Assembly: GCA_046049545.1 (NCBI GenBank)
Contig: JBJORF010000005.1
Coordinates: 1 to 64,000 of the forward strand
Direction: 5' to 3'
Source: Romeriopsis sp046049545
GTDB lineage: Bacteria; Cyanobacteriota; Cyanobacteriia; Leptolyngbyales; Leptolyngbyaceae
DNA: 64,000 nt
Position 1 is the stretch's first letter. Every line of letters begins with the position of its first letter. Below are positions 50,336 to 58,885 of the stretch, piece by piece. The translations under genes and the position numbers were made by a program. A model generated the notes under the pieces. The model saw nothing but the letters and a program-made list of their open reading frames with translations, did no database searches and had not been told where the DNA came from.

Positions 50336-50779
50336 TACAGTGGTCCTCTCTATTGATTTAGAATGCGGCGGGTGTTGCCGACTCAAAACTTTAAAGCACG
50401 ACGGCGACCAATACTCGAAACAATTCGCTCAAAACAATTTCAGACAAAACAATTTCAAACAAACGCTCCAAGCCAGTCGAGCCGACTTCATTTCTGATAG
50501 TACGGGAAAAAATCCGGCTTATCACTGCAAATATTGCCTTGGATGAATCAAATAAGTAATCGATTTAAGCGATTAGATACGCTTATCTTATCAAACTGCA
50601 TGAAGATAAACGGATTCAAGCGCGCTAATACCTGATGGCGTTTACTTTGGACCGAATCGCAGCGATCGGGCATCCGGTTGCACCACCCCTTGAATAAGTG
50701 GCGAAAGTGCCCTTGTAGCTGCCCATACCTGGGTTGAATCGAGGGCGATGTCGTGAAAAATCAAGAAGTTTTAGAAAAA
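50336..50779. other. Upstream region of petF
   Basis: A 444-bp region with no supported gene. A/T-rich imperfect repeats of AAACAATTTC(A/G)AAC occur around 50430-50465. Divergent open frames here lack family resemblance. It probably includes the petF promoter and long leader. Confidence 0.5.
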
Positions 50780-51739
50780 TTATCGATTTGTGATCTGCGT
50801 GACAAACCGATCGGTGGCATTGAGTAAAGCAGTCATGATGCCGGGTTCGGTCATGGAATGACCCGCATCCGGTACGACAACCAGTTCGGCCTCGGGCAGG
50901 ACTTGCTTCAAATCCCACGCCGATCGCATCGGACAAACTACGTCGTAGCGGCCTTGGACAATTACCGTCGGAATGTGCTGAATCCGATCGCAGTGGCGCA
51001 GCAGTTGATCGTCATGGTCAAAGAAGCCGCCGTTGGTGAAATAGTGGCATTCAATTCGGGCGAAGGCTTCGGCAAAGCTGGCTTCGCCAAAGCGCAATTG
51101 CGCGTCGGGATCGACGATGAGTTTACTGGTACTGCCTTCCCAGATTGACCAGGCTTGGGCCGCTGCGGCCCGAATGGCGGGATCGCTGCTGGTGAGACGA
51201 CGGTAGTAAGCGGCGACGAGATCACCGCGTTCAGCCTCGGGAATGGGCTTCAAGTAGGCTTCCCAGGCATCGGGAAAAAGATTGCTCGCCCCAAATTGGT
51301 AAAACCAATCGATTTCCTGTTTGCGGAGGAGGAAAATGCCGCGCAGGATTAGGCCCGTTGCGCGATCGGGGTGCGTTTGGGCATAGGCGAGGGCGAGGGT
51401 ACTGCCCCAACTGCCGCCGAAGACAAACCAACGATCGATGCCGAGGTGATCGCGTAGTTGTTCAATGTCGCTGACTAGATCCCCGGTGGTATTATCTTGC
51501 AATTCGGCATGGGGCTGACTCTGACCGCAACCCCGCTGATCGAACAGGACAATCCGATAGCGATCGGGATGGAACATTTGCCGATACAGCGGCATCAAAC
51601 CACCTCCCGGCCCGCCATGGAGAAACACCACGGGTTGCCCGGCGGGGTTGCCGCATTCTTCATAGTAGATTTTGTGAATCGCTGAGACAGTCAAATAACC
51701 TTGGTTATAGGGTTCGATCGGGGGGTAAGGCTGGCGCAT
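50780..51739 (-). CDS. pip: Proline iminopeptidase
   Basis: A 319-residue alpha/beta hydrolase (peptidase family S33) that removes N-terminal proline. The oxyanion-hole motif is HGGPGGGLMPLY, the DQRGCGQSQPH segment is characteristic, and the nucleophilic Ser is in GGSWGSTLALAY. The catalytic Asp lies in QGRYDVVCP, and the His in PDAGHSMTEPG. It is a cytosolic monocistronic enzyme. It lies 35 bp from the permease gene on the same strand, so read-through is possible. Confidence 0.94.
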   Translation of the reverse strand: MRQPYPPIEPYNQGYLTVSAIHKIYYEECGNPAGQPVVFLHGGPGGGLMPLYRQMFHPDRYRIVLFDQRGCGQSQPHAELQDNTTGDLVSDIEQLRDHLGIDRWFVFGGSWGSTLALAYAQTHPDRATGLILRGIFLLRKQEIDWFYQFGASNLFPDAWEAYLKPIPEAERGDLVAAYYRRLTSSDPAIRAAAAQAWSIWEGSTSKLIVDPDAQLRFGEASFAEAFARIECHYFTNGGFFDHDDQLLRHCDRIQHIPTVIVQGRYDVVCPMRSAWDLKQVLPEAELVVVPDAGHSMTEPGIMTALLNATDRFVTQITNR

Positions 51740-51774
51740 ATTGAATCCTAGATACCTAATCCTACAATCTCATC

Positions 51775-52821
51775 CTATTGGTCATTATTGCGGGGGTCGA
51801 GGGCATCGCGTAGGCCGTCGCCCAGCAGGTTAAAGCAAAGCACTGTGAGAATAATCAGCGTCGCCGGGGCCCAGATTAGCCAGGGCTGAAGCACCAGGAC
51901 CGAGGCATTGGTGGCTAGCGAGAGCATGTTGCCCCAGGAGGGATCGGGCTGCTGAATCCCGAGGCCAATTAAGCTCAACACCGACTCTGAAACGATGAAG
52001 CTCGGAATTGCCAGGGTGGCGGAAATGACAACATAGGTTGCGGTCTGGGGCAGGATGTGGCGCAGGATGATGTAGAGCGGTGTTGCGCCCATGACTTTGG
52101 CGGCCTGGACATACTCCCGTTCTTTGAGCGATAGCACCTGCCCACGAATGACTCGGGCCAAGCCCGCCCAGCCGATAAACGAGGTAATCACCACAACCAA
52201 CGCAAACCGTTGGCTGCTGCTGAGACCGGGGGGCAAGACCGCCGCGAGGGCAATCAGCAAGTACAGGCTGGGAATGGTCATGATCACTTCCACCAGCCGC
52301 ATGATCGTGCTGTCGAGCCAGCCGCCGAAGTAGCCAGAAATACCCCCGATCAGCAGCCCGATCGGAAACATAATCGCGATGCCCAATAGCCCGATCGTCA
52401 GGCTAACGCGGCCCCCGTGGATGAGGCGGCTGAGTTGGTCGCGGGCTTGGTTATCCGTACCGAGGAGATTGAACCGACCGGGGCCATTGGTGCCGAAGAG
52501 ATGCCATTTGCCATTCTCGGTTTTCGCCAAAAACTGAATTAACGAGGGCTTGGTGAAATCGACTTGGAGTTCTTGCTTCCCGGTTTCGATGTCGATTTTG
52601 CCCTGGGTGGTGGGGTAAACGTGGGGGCCAATCCAACGCTGATTTTGTTGATCAACCCAGTAGACCCTTGTGGGCGGCAGCAGACTGCCTTCGGGTTGAC
52701 TAACGTAGGGATCGTAGGGGGCGGTAAACCCAGCAAACAACACGATCGCGTACAGCAAGCCGAGGACGATCGCCCCGAGCTTGGCCAATTGATTGCGCTT
52801 TAACCGCGACCACCATTCCAT
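51775..52821 (-). CDS. Dipeptide/oligopeptide ABC transporter permease (DppC/OppC type)
   Basis: A 348-residue inner-membrane permease. The first helix (about 15-33) is followed by an unusually large periplasmic loop (about 34-130), then five more helices. The EAA loop is REYVQAAKVMGATPLYIILRHILPQ, seen as KEREYVQAAKVMGATPLYII and contacting the ATPase. The C-terminal LNLLGDGLRDALDPR-like ending (NLLGDGLRDALDPRNN) is characteristic of DppC. The partner permease, ATPases and binding protein are not adjacent. The substrate may be peptides or nickel. Confidence 0.9.
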   Translation of the reverse strand: MEWWSRLKRNQLAKLGAIVLGLLYAIVLFAGFTAPYDPYVSQPEGSLLPPTRVYWVDQQNQRWIGPHVYPTTQGKIDIETGKQELQVDFTKPSLIQFLAKTENGKWHLFGTNGPGRFNLLGTDNQARDQLSRLIHGGRVSLTIGLLGIAIMFPIGLLIGGISGYFGGWLDSTIMRLVEVIMTIPSLYLLIALAAVLPPGLSSSQRFALVVVITSFIGWAGLARVIRGQVLSLKEREYVQAAKVMGATPLYIILRHILPQTATYVVISATLAIPSFIVSESVLSLIGLGIQQPDPSWGNMLSLATNASVLVLQPWLIWAPATLIILTVLCFNLLGDGLRDALDPRNNDQ

Positions 52822-52910
52822 TTGTTGCTCACCTCAACCTCAACCATGCCCCTGGGGCGTTGGGTCTAGCATACATCCTTCGCGGACGATCGCGAGGGGG
52901 ATTGGTGGGG

Positions 52911-52949
52911 CGAATTGACTGGGTGAATTGACTGGGTGAATTGACTGGA
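52911..52949. repeat. 13-bp unit repeated three times at the end of the HD-domain gene
   Basis: CGAATTGACTGGG, TGAATTGACTGGG and TGAATTGACTGGA are contiguous at 52911-52923, 52924-52936 and 52937-52949. They directly abut the stop codon at 52950-52952. Confidence 0.95.
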
Positions 52950-53798
52950 CTAGCTAACCAAATGAATCGGGGGTACAACATGCTCGGCGGTGAAGACATT
53001 GGAATAGAGATTCGCAATGATTTGTTTGCCCGCTTGGGTGAGGCTGAGGTAGCGCAGGGCGGGTTCGATGTAGGGGTAGGCGACATTCCAGAAGAACTTC
53101 GGATAGTTGCGGCAGAGATCGCCGGGATGCTTGTAGTTCAAGATTTTGTTCATCCCCGTTTCTTCAAATTCGTAGAACAGGGCGCTGATTTTCTTGAGGT
53201 AGCGCGGGTCACTCATTTGCCCGATTAAATCGGAGGCCCGCAGCAGACCCGGAAAGTTGGTGGTGCATTTATGATCTTCGGCATCCGGCACGGGAAATCG
53301 GGTCAGTTCCAGGTTGCGTTTGATCACCTCAGCATCGATCAATTGATGCTGACCAAAGCGTTCCTCAATGAATAGCTTGCCCCGATCGACGTGGTAGGGC
53401 GTGAGTGCCGCGTCGGTGGAACCCTCTGGCAGCTCGATCATCAGCCCATCAACCCCGGTGGCAAATTGCTGGCCGTTATCGTCCCGGCAGACACCTTTGA
53501 CATAGCCAATGTCGTGGCAAACCAGGGAAATAATGAAATGTAGCCAATCCTCGCAGGTGACACCGCCTTCTTTAATGTGGCGACCCCGCAGCACCTCCTG
53601 CCCCACCAAGCCAACCATGATCGAATGTTCAACATTGTGATAGAGGGCATCACTGTTCGCGATATTCTCCATCGCCATCGCCCCGACCCAACCGATAATT
53701 TCTTCGTAGGCGGGATTCTGGCCGCCGTAGGTACGCCGATAGCCCGCCCGCAATTGGCGCACAAATTCATCGATTAACAGTTCGGTTGCATTAAACAT
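52950..53798 (-). CDS. HD-domain metal-dependent phosphohydrolase
   Basis: 282 residues from ATG at 53798 (MFNATELLIDEFV). The upstream in-frame start lies within triplicated repeats and is discarded. HD-superfamily metal ligands are visible: YHNVEHSIMVG (His pair), LVCHDIGYVKG (HD) and later Asp residues. The fold resembles eukaryotic PDE-like HD enzymes, and it is a family common in cyanobacteria. The true substrate is not known. It is soluble and monocistronic, framed by a 13-bp triplication at its end and a 17-bp triplication before its start. Confidence 0.83.
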   Translation of the reverse strand: MFNATELLIDEFVRQLRAGYRRTYGGQNPAYEEIIGWVGAMAMENIANSDALYHNVEHSIMVGLVGQEVLRGRHIKEGGVTCEDWLHFIISLVCHDIGYVKGVCRDDNGQQFATGVDGLMIELPEGSTDAALTPYHVDRGKLFIEERFGQHQLIDAEVIKRNLELTRFPVPDAEDHKCTTNFPGLLRASDLIGQMSDPRYLKKISALFYEFEETGMNKILNYKHPGDLCRNYPKFFWNVAYPYIEPALRYLSLTQAGKQIIANLYSNVFTAEHVVPPIHLVS

Positions 53799-53830
53799 AG
53801 AGGATGACTGAAAGAATGGGATTTTCAGGT

Positions 53831-53881
53831 ACAGAGCATTTTCCCGGACAGAGCATTTTCCCGGACAGAGCATTTTCCCGG
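53831..53881. repeat. 17-bp unit repeated three times upstream of the HD-domain gene
   Basis: ACAGAGCATTTTCCCGG is present three times without change (53831-53847, 53848-53864 and 53865-53881). The block starts 33 bp upstream of the start codon, inside the leader. Confidence 0.96.
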
Positions 53882-54033
53882 ACAGGGCCACACTTGAATT
53901 GACTGGTGTTATCGTTTTGGCGTTATCTCTCTAGTGTGCCCAAGGTGACGCAAAATTGCCGTGTTTTTTCGAGTGGGCCGCATACAATACGGGTAGTCCT
54001 CTTAGCTAGCTAATTGCTAACAGTTGTTGACCT

Positions 54034-54414
54034 ATGAATTTTCCGGGCAGAGTGGCAAGCGGTGCTTTAATTTTTGTGGGTTTTCTGTGGCTATTGTCGC
54101 TGTTTCTCAATCCCAGCAATTGGGGCAGTCGGAGCGCTAACCAAATTAACGGTGCGGCTTCCAATGCTGCGGGTACGCAAAAGTTCGCGGTACCCAGCGC
54201 CCAGCCCCCCGTTGCCAATCCGAATGCGCAGACGATCGAGCAACAACAGATGTCCACGAGTAACGCAGCGGCAAATCGCACCACCGCCGTCCCCCAAACC
54301 GTAGACAGCCCGAATCAAGCGGCGACCCCGGCCCCGACTCCGACTCCGGCGGCGACTCCCTCCCCCACGCCAGTAGCAACGGTGGTTCCGGAACCCGTTC
54401 GTGCGGGTTGGTAG
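54034..54414 (+). CDS. Small membrane-anchored Pro/Thr-rich protein
   Basis: 126 residues. An N-terminal membrane helix (residues 8-25; ASGALIFVGFLWLLSLFL) is followed by a low-complexity region rich in Asn, Ala, Gln, Thr and Pro. The C-terminal half contains (A/T)PTP repeats like a flexible periplasmic linker, then VVPEPVRAGW. No enzymatic motif is seen. It might be a short secreted or surface-anchored protein. I do not recognise a family. It lies about 100 bp before thiO on the same strand. Confidence 0.6.
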   Translation: MNFPGRVASGALIFVGFLWLLSLFLNPSNWGSRSANQINGAASNAAGTQKFAVPSAQPPVANPNAQTIEQQQMSTSNAAANRTTAVPQTVDSPNQAATPAPTPTPAATPSPTPVATVVPEPVRAGW

Positions 54415-54515
54415 CTGGATCGAAATCTTCTGAAAAAGCACAAACGTCGGTTAGGCAGCCGTGAATCAGCGGTGATAGGATCGAGGCGAAGCATGGACTT
54501 GGCCTCGATTTTTTG

Positions 54516-55619
54516 ATGGAAAAGCGCGAAATCATAATTCTCGGTGGTGGGCTGATGGCCCTGATTACCGCTTGGCGATTGCGGCAGCGGGGACTGGCCG
54601 TGACCATTCTGGGCGATCGGCCGTTGCAGGCGGCGGGTCATGCGGCGGCGGGGATGCTGGCTCCCCAGGCGGAAGGCTTGCAGCCGGGGCCGATGCTGGA
54701 TTTGTGCTTGCGGAGTCGGGCGCTGTATGCCGATTTGGCGGCGAAGCTGGAGCAGGAAACCGGGATCGCGATCGGCTACTGGCCCTGTGGCATTGCTGCG
54801 CCTGAGCAAACGCTAGGGACGCTGCTGCATCCAGCGGCGGCGCGACTGACGGTAGCGGCTTTGGGGGAAATTGTGCCGGGGTTGGGGCCAGCGGTGACGG
54901 GGGGCTGGTGGTTTCCGCTGGATGCCCAGGTGGATAATCGGTTGCTCATGCAGGCGTTGCGATCGGCGGTGGTCGCAGCAGGGGTGGAACTGCATGAAAC
55001 GGCTCCGGTGCAGGCGATCGCCACGGATGCGGGGACGCAGCAGGTGAGTCATATTCGCACCCCTGCTGGGGATTGGCAGGCAGCACATTACATCTTGGCG
55101 ACGGGGGCTTGGTCGCAGGCGCTGCTGCCCCAAATTCCGGTGGTGCCCCGCAAGGGCCAAATGCTGGCGCTGCGGTGGCGGGAAGCCGTGCAAGGGGCGG
55201 TTGATTTGCCGCTGCGAGCGGTGCTATTTGGGTCAAATATCTACATTGTGCCGCGCCAAGATGGGCGGATCGTGGTTGGGGCAACCAGTGAGGATGTCGG
55301 CTTTGCCCCAGGGAATACAGCGGTGGGGGTGAACCAGTTGTTGCAGGGGGCGATCGGGCTGTTTCCGGCCTTGGCCCAGGCGGAACTGATCGAAACTTGG
55401 TGGGGCTATCGTCCGGCAACCCCCGATGAGTTGCCGATTTTAGGCGAAAGCCCCTGGTCAAACCTGACGTTGGCCACGGGGCATTATCGCAATGGCATTT
55501 TACTTGCACCGATTACGGCGGAAGTGATTACGAATTGGGTGGTCGATCGGATAGCCGACCCTTTGCTGAGTGCGTTCCGCTACGATCGGTTGATGGTGGA
55601 ACCAAACGGGTGCAGCTAG
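54516..55619 (+). CDS. thiO: Glycine oxidase ThiO
   Basis: Oxidises glycine to the imine used to build the thiazole of thiamine, in cyanobacteria and bacilli. 367 residues, starting at ATG 54516. FAD-binding N-terminus EIIILGGGLMALITAWRLR. The DAO fold continues with GHAAAGMLAPQAEG, and later VVPRKGQMLALRW and RQDGRIVVGATSEDVGF. The C-terminal GYRPATPDELPILG and ATGHYRNGILLAP are typical. It ends in CTAG shared with the stop of the convergent glycosyltransferase gene. No TPP riboswitch is seen upstream of it. Confidence 0.92.
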   Translation: MEKREIIILGGGLMALITAWRLRQRGLAVTILGDRPLQAAGHAAAGMLAPQAEGLQPGPMLDLCLRSRALYADLAAKLEQETGIAIGYWPCGIAAPEQTLGTLLHPAAARLTVAALGEIVPGLGPAVTGGWWFPLDAQVDNRLLMQALRSAVVAAGVELHETAPVQAIATDAGTQQVSHIRTPAGDWQAAHYILATGAWSQALLPQIPVVPRKGQMLALRWREAVQGAVDLPLRAVLFGSNIYIVPRQDGRIVVGATSEDVGFAPGNTAVGVNQLLQGAIGLFPALAQAELIETWWGYRPATPDELPILGESPWSNLTLATGHYRNGILLAPITAEVITNWVVDRIADPLLSAFRYDRLMVEPNGCS

Positions 55620-56893
55620 CTGACTAACAAATCCCCTGAAAGTGACTGCGCCAACAAGCGGCGATAGAGATCGCTCAGCTTCGCGGCCGCAGCGGCCCAG
55701 CTGAAATTCTGTTGAACCCGCTCGGTTGCCTGTTTTCGCATCTTCTGTGACCAGACTTCATCGCAGAGAATCCGCTCGATCGCCTCGGCAAACCCCGTAA
55801 CATTGCGCGGTTCGACCAACAGCCCCGTTTCCTCCGGCAATACGGTAAAGCGCAAGCCGCCCACTGCTGAGGCGACAACGGGGGTGCCGCAGGCCATCGC
55901 TTCGATCGCCACGAGGCCAAAGGGTTCGTCGTAGCTGGGAATCGCGCAGACGTCCGCCGCAGTGTAATACAGCGGCAGCAGGTCATGCCCGATCGGGCCG
56001 ACAAACACCACGGCATCATCGAGGCCGAGCTGACTGACTTGGGCTTTGAGACGTTGCTGTTCGGCGATCGCTTCGGGATTCGTGGTGGCATCGCCCACGA
56101 TCAGCAGCTTGATCGAGTTGTGATGGGTTTGGTGCAATTGCCCAAAGGACTGCAATAATGTGTCGACTCCGGCGCGGGGATCGAAGCGCCCGACGTACAG
56201 CACGATTTTGTCCGTCAGTGATAAGCCTAAATCCTTCCGGGCCTTGCCCTTCGGAATCACGCGGAAGGTTTCGAGGTCGGCCCCACCGGGGATCACTTGA
56301 ATTCGGCCCTTGGGGGAAATGCGCGATCGCAGCAATTGCTCTTCCTGGGGACTGGTGGCGACGACACAATGGGCGTTTTCCAGCATCTCGCGCTCGATCG
56401 CTAAGCGTTGTTCCCCATAGGTCGGCAAGTCGCCATTAGCGTATTTCACTGCGCCGAGGGAGTGATAGGTGTGCACGAGCTGGACATTGCTCTGCTGCTT
56501 CAGTTGGAGTCCGGCCCAACCGGAGAGCCAGTAATTTGTATGAATCAGCGGATAGTAGGAACCACCCTTGGTCTGAAATTTCTGGAAGGAATCGATGAAG
56601 GCGGGCATGTACTCGATCAGCTGATCACGATGCACAAATTCCTCCGGACCAGCGACCAACCGAATCGTGCGGCAATGGGGATTGTGCTCGACGATCGCGG
56701 CATCTTCCGGGCTGACTTTGCGGGTGAACATATCGACCTGCCAACCTAGTTGGGAGAGCGCTTCTCCCACTTCCCGGACATAGACGTTTTGCCCACAGCC
56801 GTCCCCCTGGTCAACCCGCGCCGGGTCACTGTAGTCCGAAATCAGCGCGATCGCCTGACGGGGCTGGGAACTTGCACGAGTCTCAATAGCCAT
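55616..56893 (-). CDS. Family 4 glycosyltransferase
   Basis: 425 residues from ATG at 56893, preceded by GAGGTGAT at good spacing. Retaining GT-B fold. The N-terminal domain has ALISDYSDPARVDQGDGCGQ, with the GGQ-like glycine-rich loop that binds the donor. The C-terminal domain has VLYVGRFDPRAGVDTLLQSF and the EX7E motif of GT4 enzymes (PSYDEPFGLVAIEAMACGTP). The sequence resembles sucrose-phosphate-synthase-like GT4 proteins, but the sugar specificity cannot be stated. It is convergent with thiO and shares its stop tetranucleotide. A second GT4 gene lies upstream. Confidence 0.9.
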   Translation of the reverse strand: MAIETRASSQPRQAIALISDYSDPARVDQGDGCGQNVYVREVGEALSQLGWQVDMFTRKVSPEDAAIVEHNPHCRTIRLVAGPEEFVHRDQLIEYMPAFIDSFQKFQTKGGSYYPLIHTNYWLSGWAGLQLKQQSNVQLVHTYHSLGAVKYANGDLPTYGEQRLAIEREMLENAHCVVATSPQEEQLLRSRISPKGRIQVIPGGADLETFRVIPKGKARKDLGLSLTDKIVLYVGRFDPRAGVDTLLQSFGQLHQTHHNSIKLLIVGDATTNPEAIAEQQRLKAQVSQLGLDDAVVFVGPIGHDLLPLYYTAADVCAIPSYDEPFGLVAIEAMACGTPVVASAVGGLRFTVLPEETGLLVEPRNVTGFAEAIERILCDEVWSQKMRKQATERVQQNFSWAAAAAKLSDLYRRLLAQSLSGDLLVS

Positions 56894-57067
56894 GATCATC
56901 ACCTCATAAAAATATCGTCGAGAGCGCCCCGGGCAAGCCATGGCCATTCGCTGACTTATCTTAATAATTTAGCTAGCCCTGATTCTGTGAAGATACCGTA
57001 ACTTTGGGCGCGGTGGTGAGGGGCGAGACACACCCGCGATGGGTGGGAATCCGCCCCTTAGCAGTGG

Positions 57068-58150
57068 CTATTGCCGCTCAAGCACGGGGGTCGCAAAGCG
57101 GCGATGGCCGTTCTGGGCGAAGCGCTCGTTCAGCAGCTTTTGATAGACCTGCTCGTAGCCTGTGGTCATGCTGGCAACGCTAAAGTTATCCTGGACATAC
57201 TGACGGCAAACCGCCCGATCGATGGTCTTGATCCGCTTCACCGCCGCAATACATTCTTCTACGGTGTGACATTGGAAGCCGACTTTGCCGTGGGCGATAA
57301 TCTCGGGCACCGAACCCATGGCCATGGCGACCACTGGGGATCCAGTCGCCAGTGCTTCGGTCATCACCAAACCAAACGGCTCGCGCCAGGTGATCGGGAA
57401 CAGTGTGGCGATCGCGCGGCCCATCAGCACATTCTTCTGGGCATGGTTGGCTTCGCCGAGGAACTGGATCTGATGCCCGTCAATGTGAGGCAAAACTTCC
57501 GCCTCAAAGAATTCACGATCGACGGGATCAACTTTCCCGGCCATCTTCAGCGGGATCCCCGTGGCTTTGGCAATGGCGATCGCGTGGTGCGGCCCTTTTT
57601 CGTGGGACATCCGTCCCAGAAATGCCAAATATTCTGGCTGATCGGCCTGGGGATAGAACTCAAAGCGACTGACATCAATGCCGTTATACACCGTCGATAG
57701 GATGTTCAGCTCCAGCTCCGGCTCGCGCTGCGCGTCCGAAATGCTGACGTAGGGTTGCTGGCGATGGTGCCGGAACAGATTGCGCCCATCGGGGGTGAAA
57801 ATTCCGTGGAGGGTATGCAGCACGGGCGTTTTGACCAATCGCGATAGCGGCAGTGCCGAACAGCCCACGTGGGAATGAATCACATCAAATTCCCCGGCCC
57901 GCTCAAACACTTGGCTGAGATTCAGCATCTCGTACACGGCGTACTCCTTGACCGTATCATCCAGTCGCAAAGCCCGAGGATAAACAGATTCTAGCGTTGC
58001 CAGGGTGCTCGAATCGCCCGAGGCAAACAACGTCACCTCATGACCTCGCCGCACCAACTCATCGGTCAAGAGGCTGACCACCAGTTCAATGCCACCGTAG
58101 GCGGGTGGAGGAACGCATTCCCAAAGGGGGGCAACTTGTGCAATTCGCAT
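57068..58150 (-). CDS. Family 4 glycosyltransferase
   Basis: 360 residues from ATG at 58150, supported by GGAGAAAT just upstream; a farther start at 58231 adds atypical sequence. MRIAQVAPLWECVPPPAYGG forms the first strand and donor loop. DVIHSHVG and TLHGIF follow. In the C-terminal half are YLAFLGRMSHEKGPHHAIAI and the EX7E motif ITWREPFGLVMTEALATGSP. Co-directional with the other GT4 gene across about 175 bp, so they may act in one glycan pathway, which is inference. No export gene is adjacent. Confidence 0.9.
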   Translation of the reverse strand: MRIAQVAPLWECVPPPAYGGIELVVSLLTDELVRRGHEVTLFASGDSSTLATLESVYPRALRLDDTVKEYAVYEMLNLSQVFERAGEFDVIHSHVGCSALPLSRLVKTPVLHTLHGIFTPDGRNLFRHHRQQPYVSISDAQREPELELNILSTVYNGIDVSRFEFYPQADQPEYLAFLGRMSHEKGPHHAIAIAKATGIPLKMAGKVDPVDREFFEAEVLPHIDGHQIQFLGEANHAQKNVLMGRAIATLFPITWREPFGLVMTEALATGSPVVAMAMGSVPEIIAHGKVGFQCHTVEECIAAVKRIKTIDRAVCRQYVQDNFSVASMTTGYEQVYQKLLNERFAQNGHRRFATPVLERQ

Positions 58151-58737
58151 TAATTTCTCCTTTCGGTATTTGAACGCTCGCTGGCGGGTGTGCAGACCCG
58201 GTTCCAGGGGCGCGGTCGATCCTGCGTGCAACCATGCGGCTCAACTCAACTGATTTGTCGCTGATCCTGCGTTACAGGGGCTTCAAACTAATTCGTGAAC
58301 TGTTGCATCAAGGTAAACACCCTGAAATAATGGCGCGACATTCCCGTAGTTCTACGGATAACTTAACAATTAATTAAGATTTTGTGGATCATGGGCGCGT
58401 TGGATGATGCGCTTGAAACTAACTGAAAAACGGTGCCGCCAGTTTTTTGACCCGTTTTGAAAGAAAATCGAAAAGTGAGAAAATCCTGACTTTCGCACTT
58501 CTATAACCATAATTTGTAGCAATTAATACCGTGATGTGGTGAGTTGTTAAATCTGATTGTTTTTATAATTTATTAATGATTCTTAGTTTGATAACTAATT
58601 TGAATTTTGTTTTAGTTGCTAAGTAAATTGATTAACTATCTCTAACAAAATACACAATGTCCCGCGATCGTCCTGCTAGGGAGAATTCTTTGGCCCACAA
58701 TTATGACCGGGCGAGAGAAATGCTAGGATCGAAGCTA
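58151..58737. other. AT-rich region between a glycosyltransferase gene and the thiC riboswitch
   Basis: About 590 bp without a credible gene. The part around 58500-58650 is markedly AT-rich, likely to hold the thiC promoter upstream of the riboswitch and the divergent glycosyltransferase promoter near 58160-58300. Confidence 0.5.
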
Positions 58738-58866
58738 TGGCTAGGGGTGCCCTCCCTCCGGGGCTGAGAAAACACCCTTAGAACCTGAATTAAGGTTGGG
58801 ATTGGGTGCGCTGGTTGCGTCGCCGTTGAATCCCGCTTTCTGGGTAATGCCAGCGCAGGGAAGCTG
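58738..58866 (+). promoter_or_regulatory. TPP riboswitch (THI element) controlling thiC
   Basis: The consensus segments are present in order: TAGGGGTGCC (58742-58751), GGGCTGAGAAAACACCCTT (58761-58779), GAACCTGA (58781-58788), then GGGTAATGCCAGCGCAGGGA (58842-58861). A 50-nt insertion lies between GAACCTGA and GGGTAATGCC, which is the variable P3 arm. In this family the RNA senses thiamine pyrophosphate. It ends about 20 bases before the thiC start, so translational control through the ribosome site (TGAGGAAA) is plausible. Confidence 0.93.
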
Positions 58867-58885
58867 TTTATCTGAGGAAATTTGT

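Noticed and set aside
58796..58885. Upstream start for thiC
   Set aside because: The extension would translate the riboswitch; ATG at 58886 has a ribosome site and begins the conserved protein.
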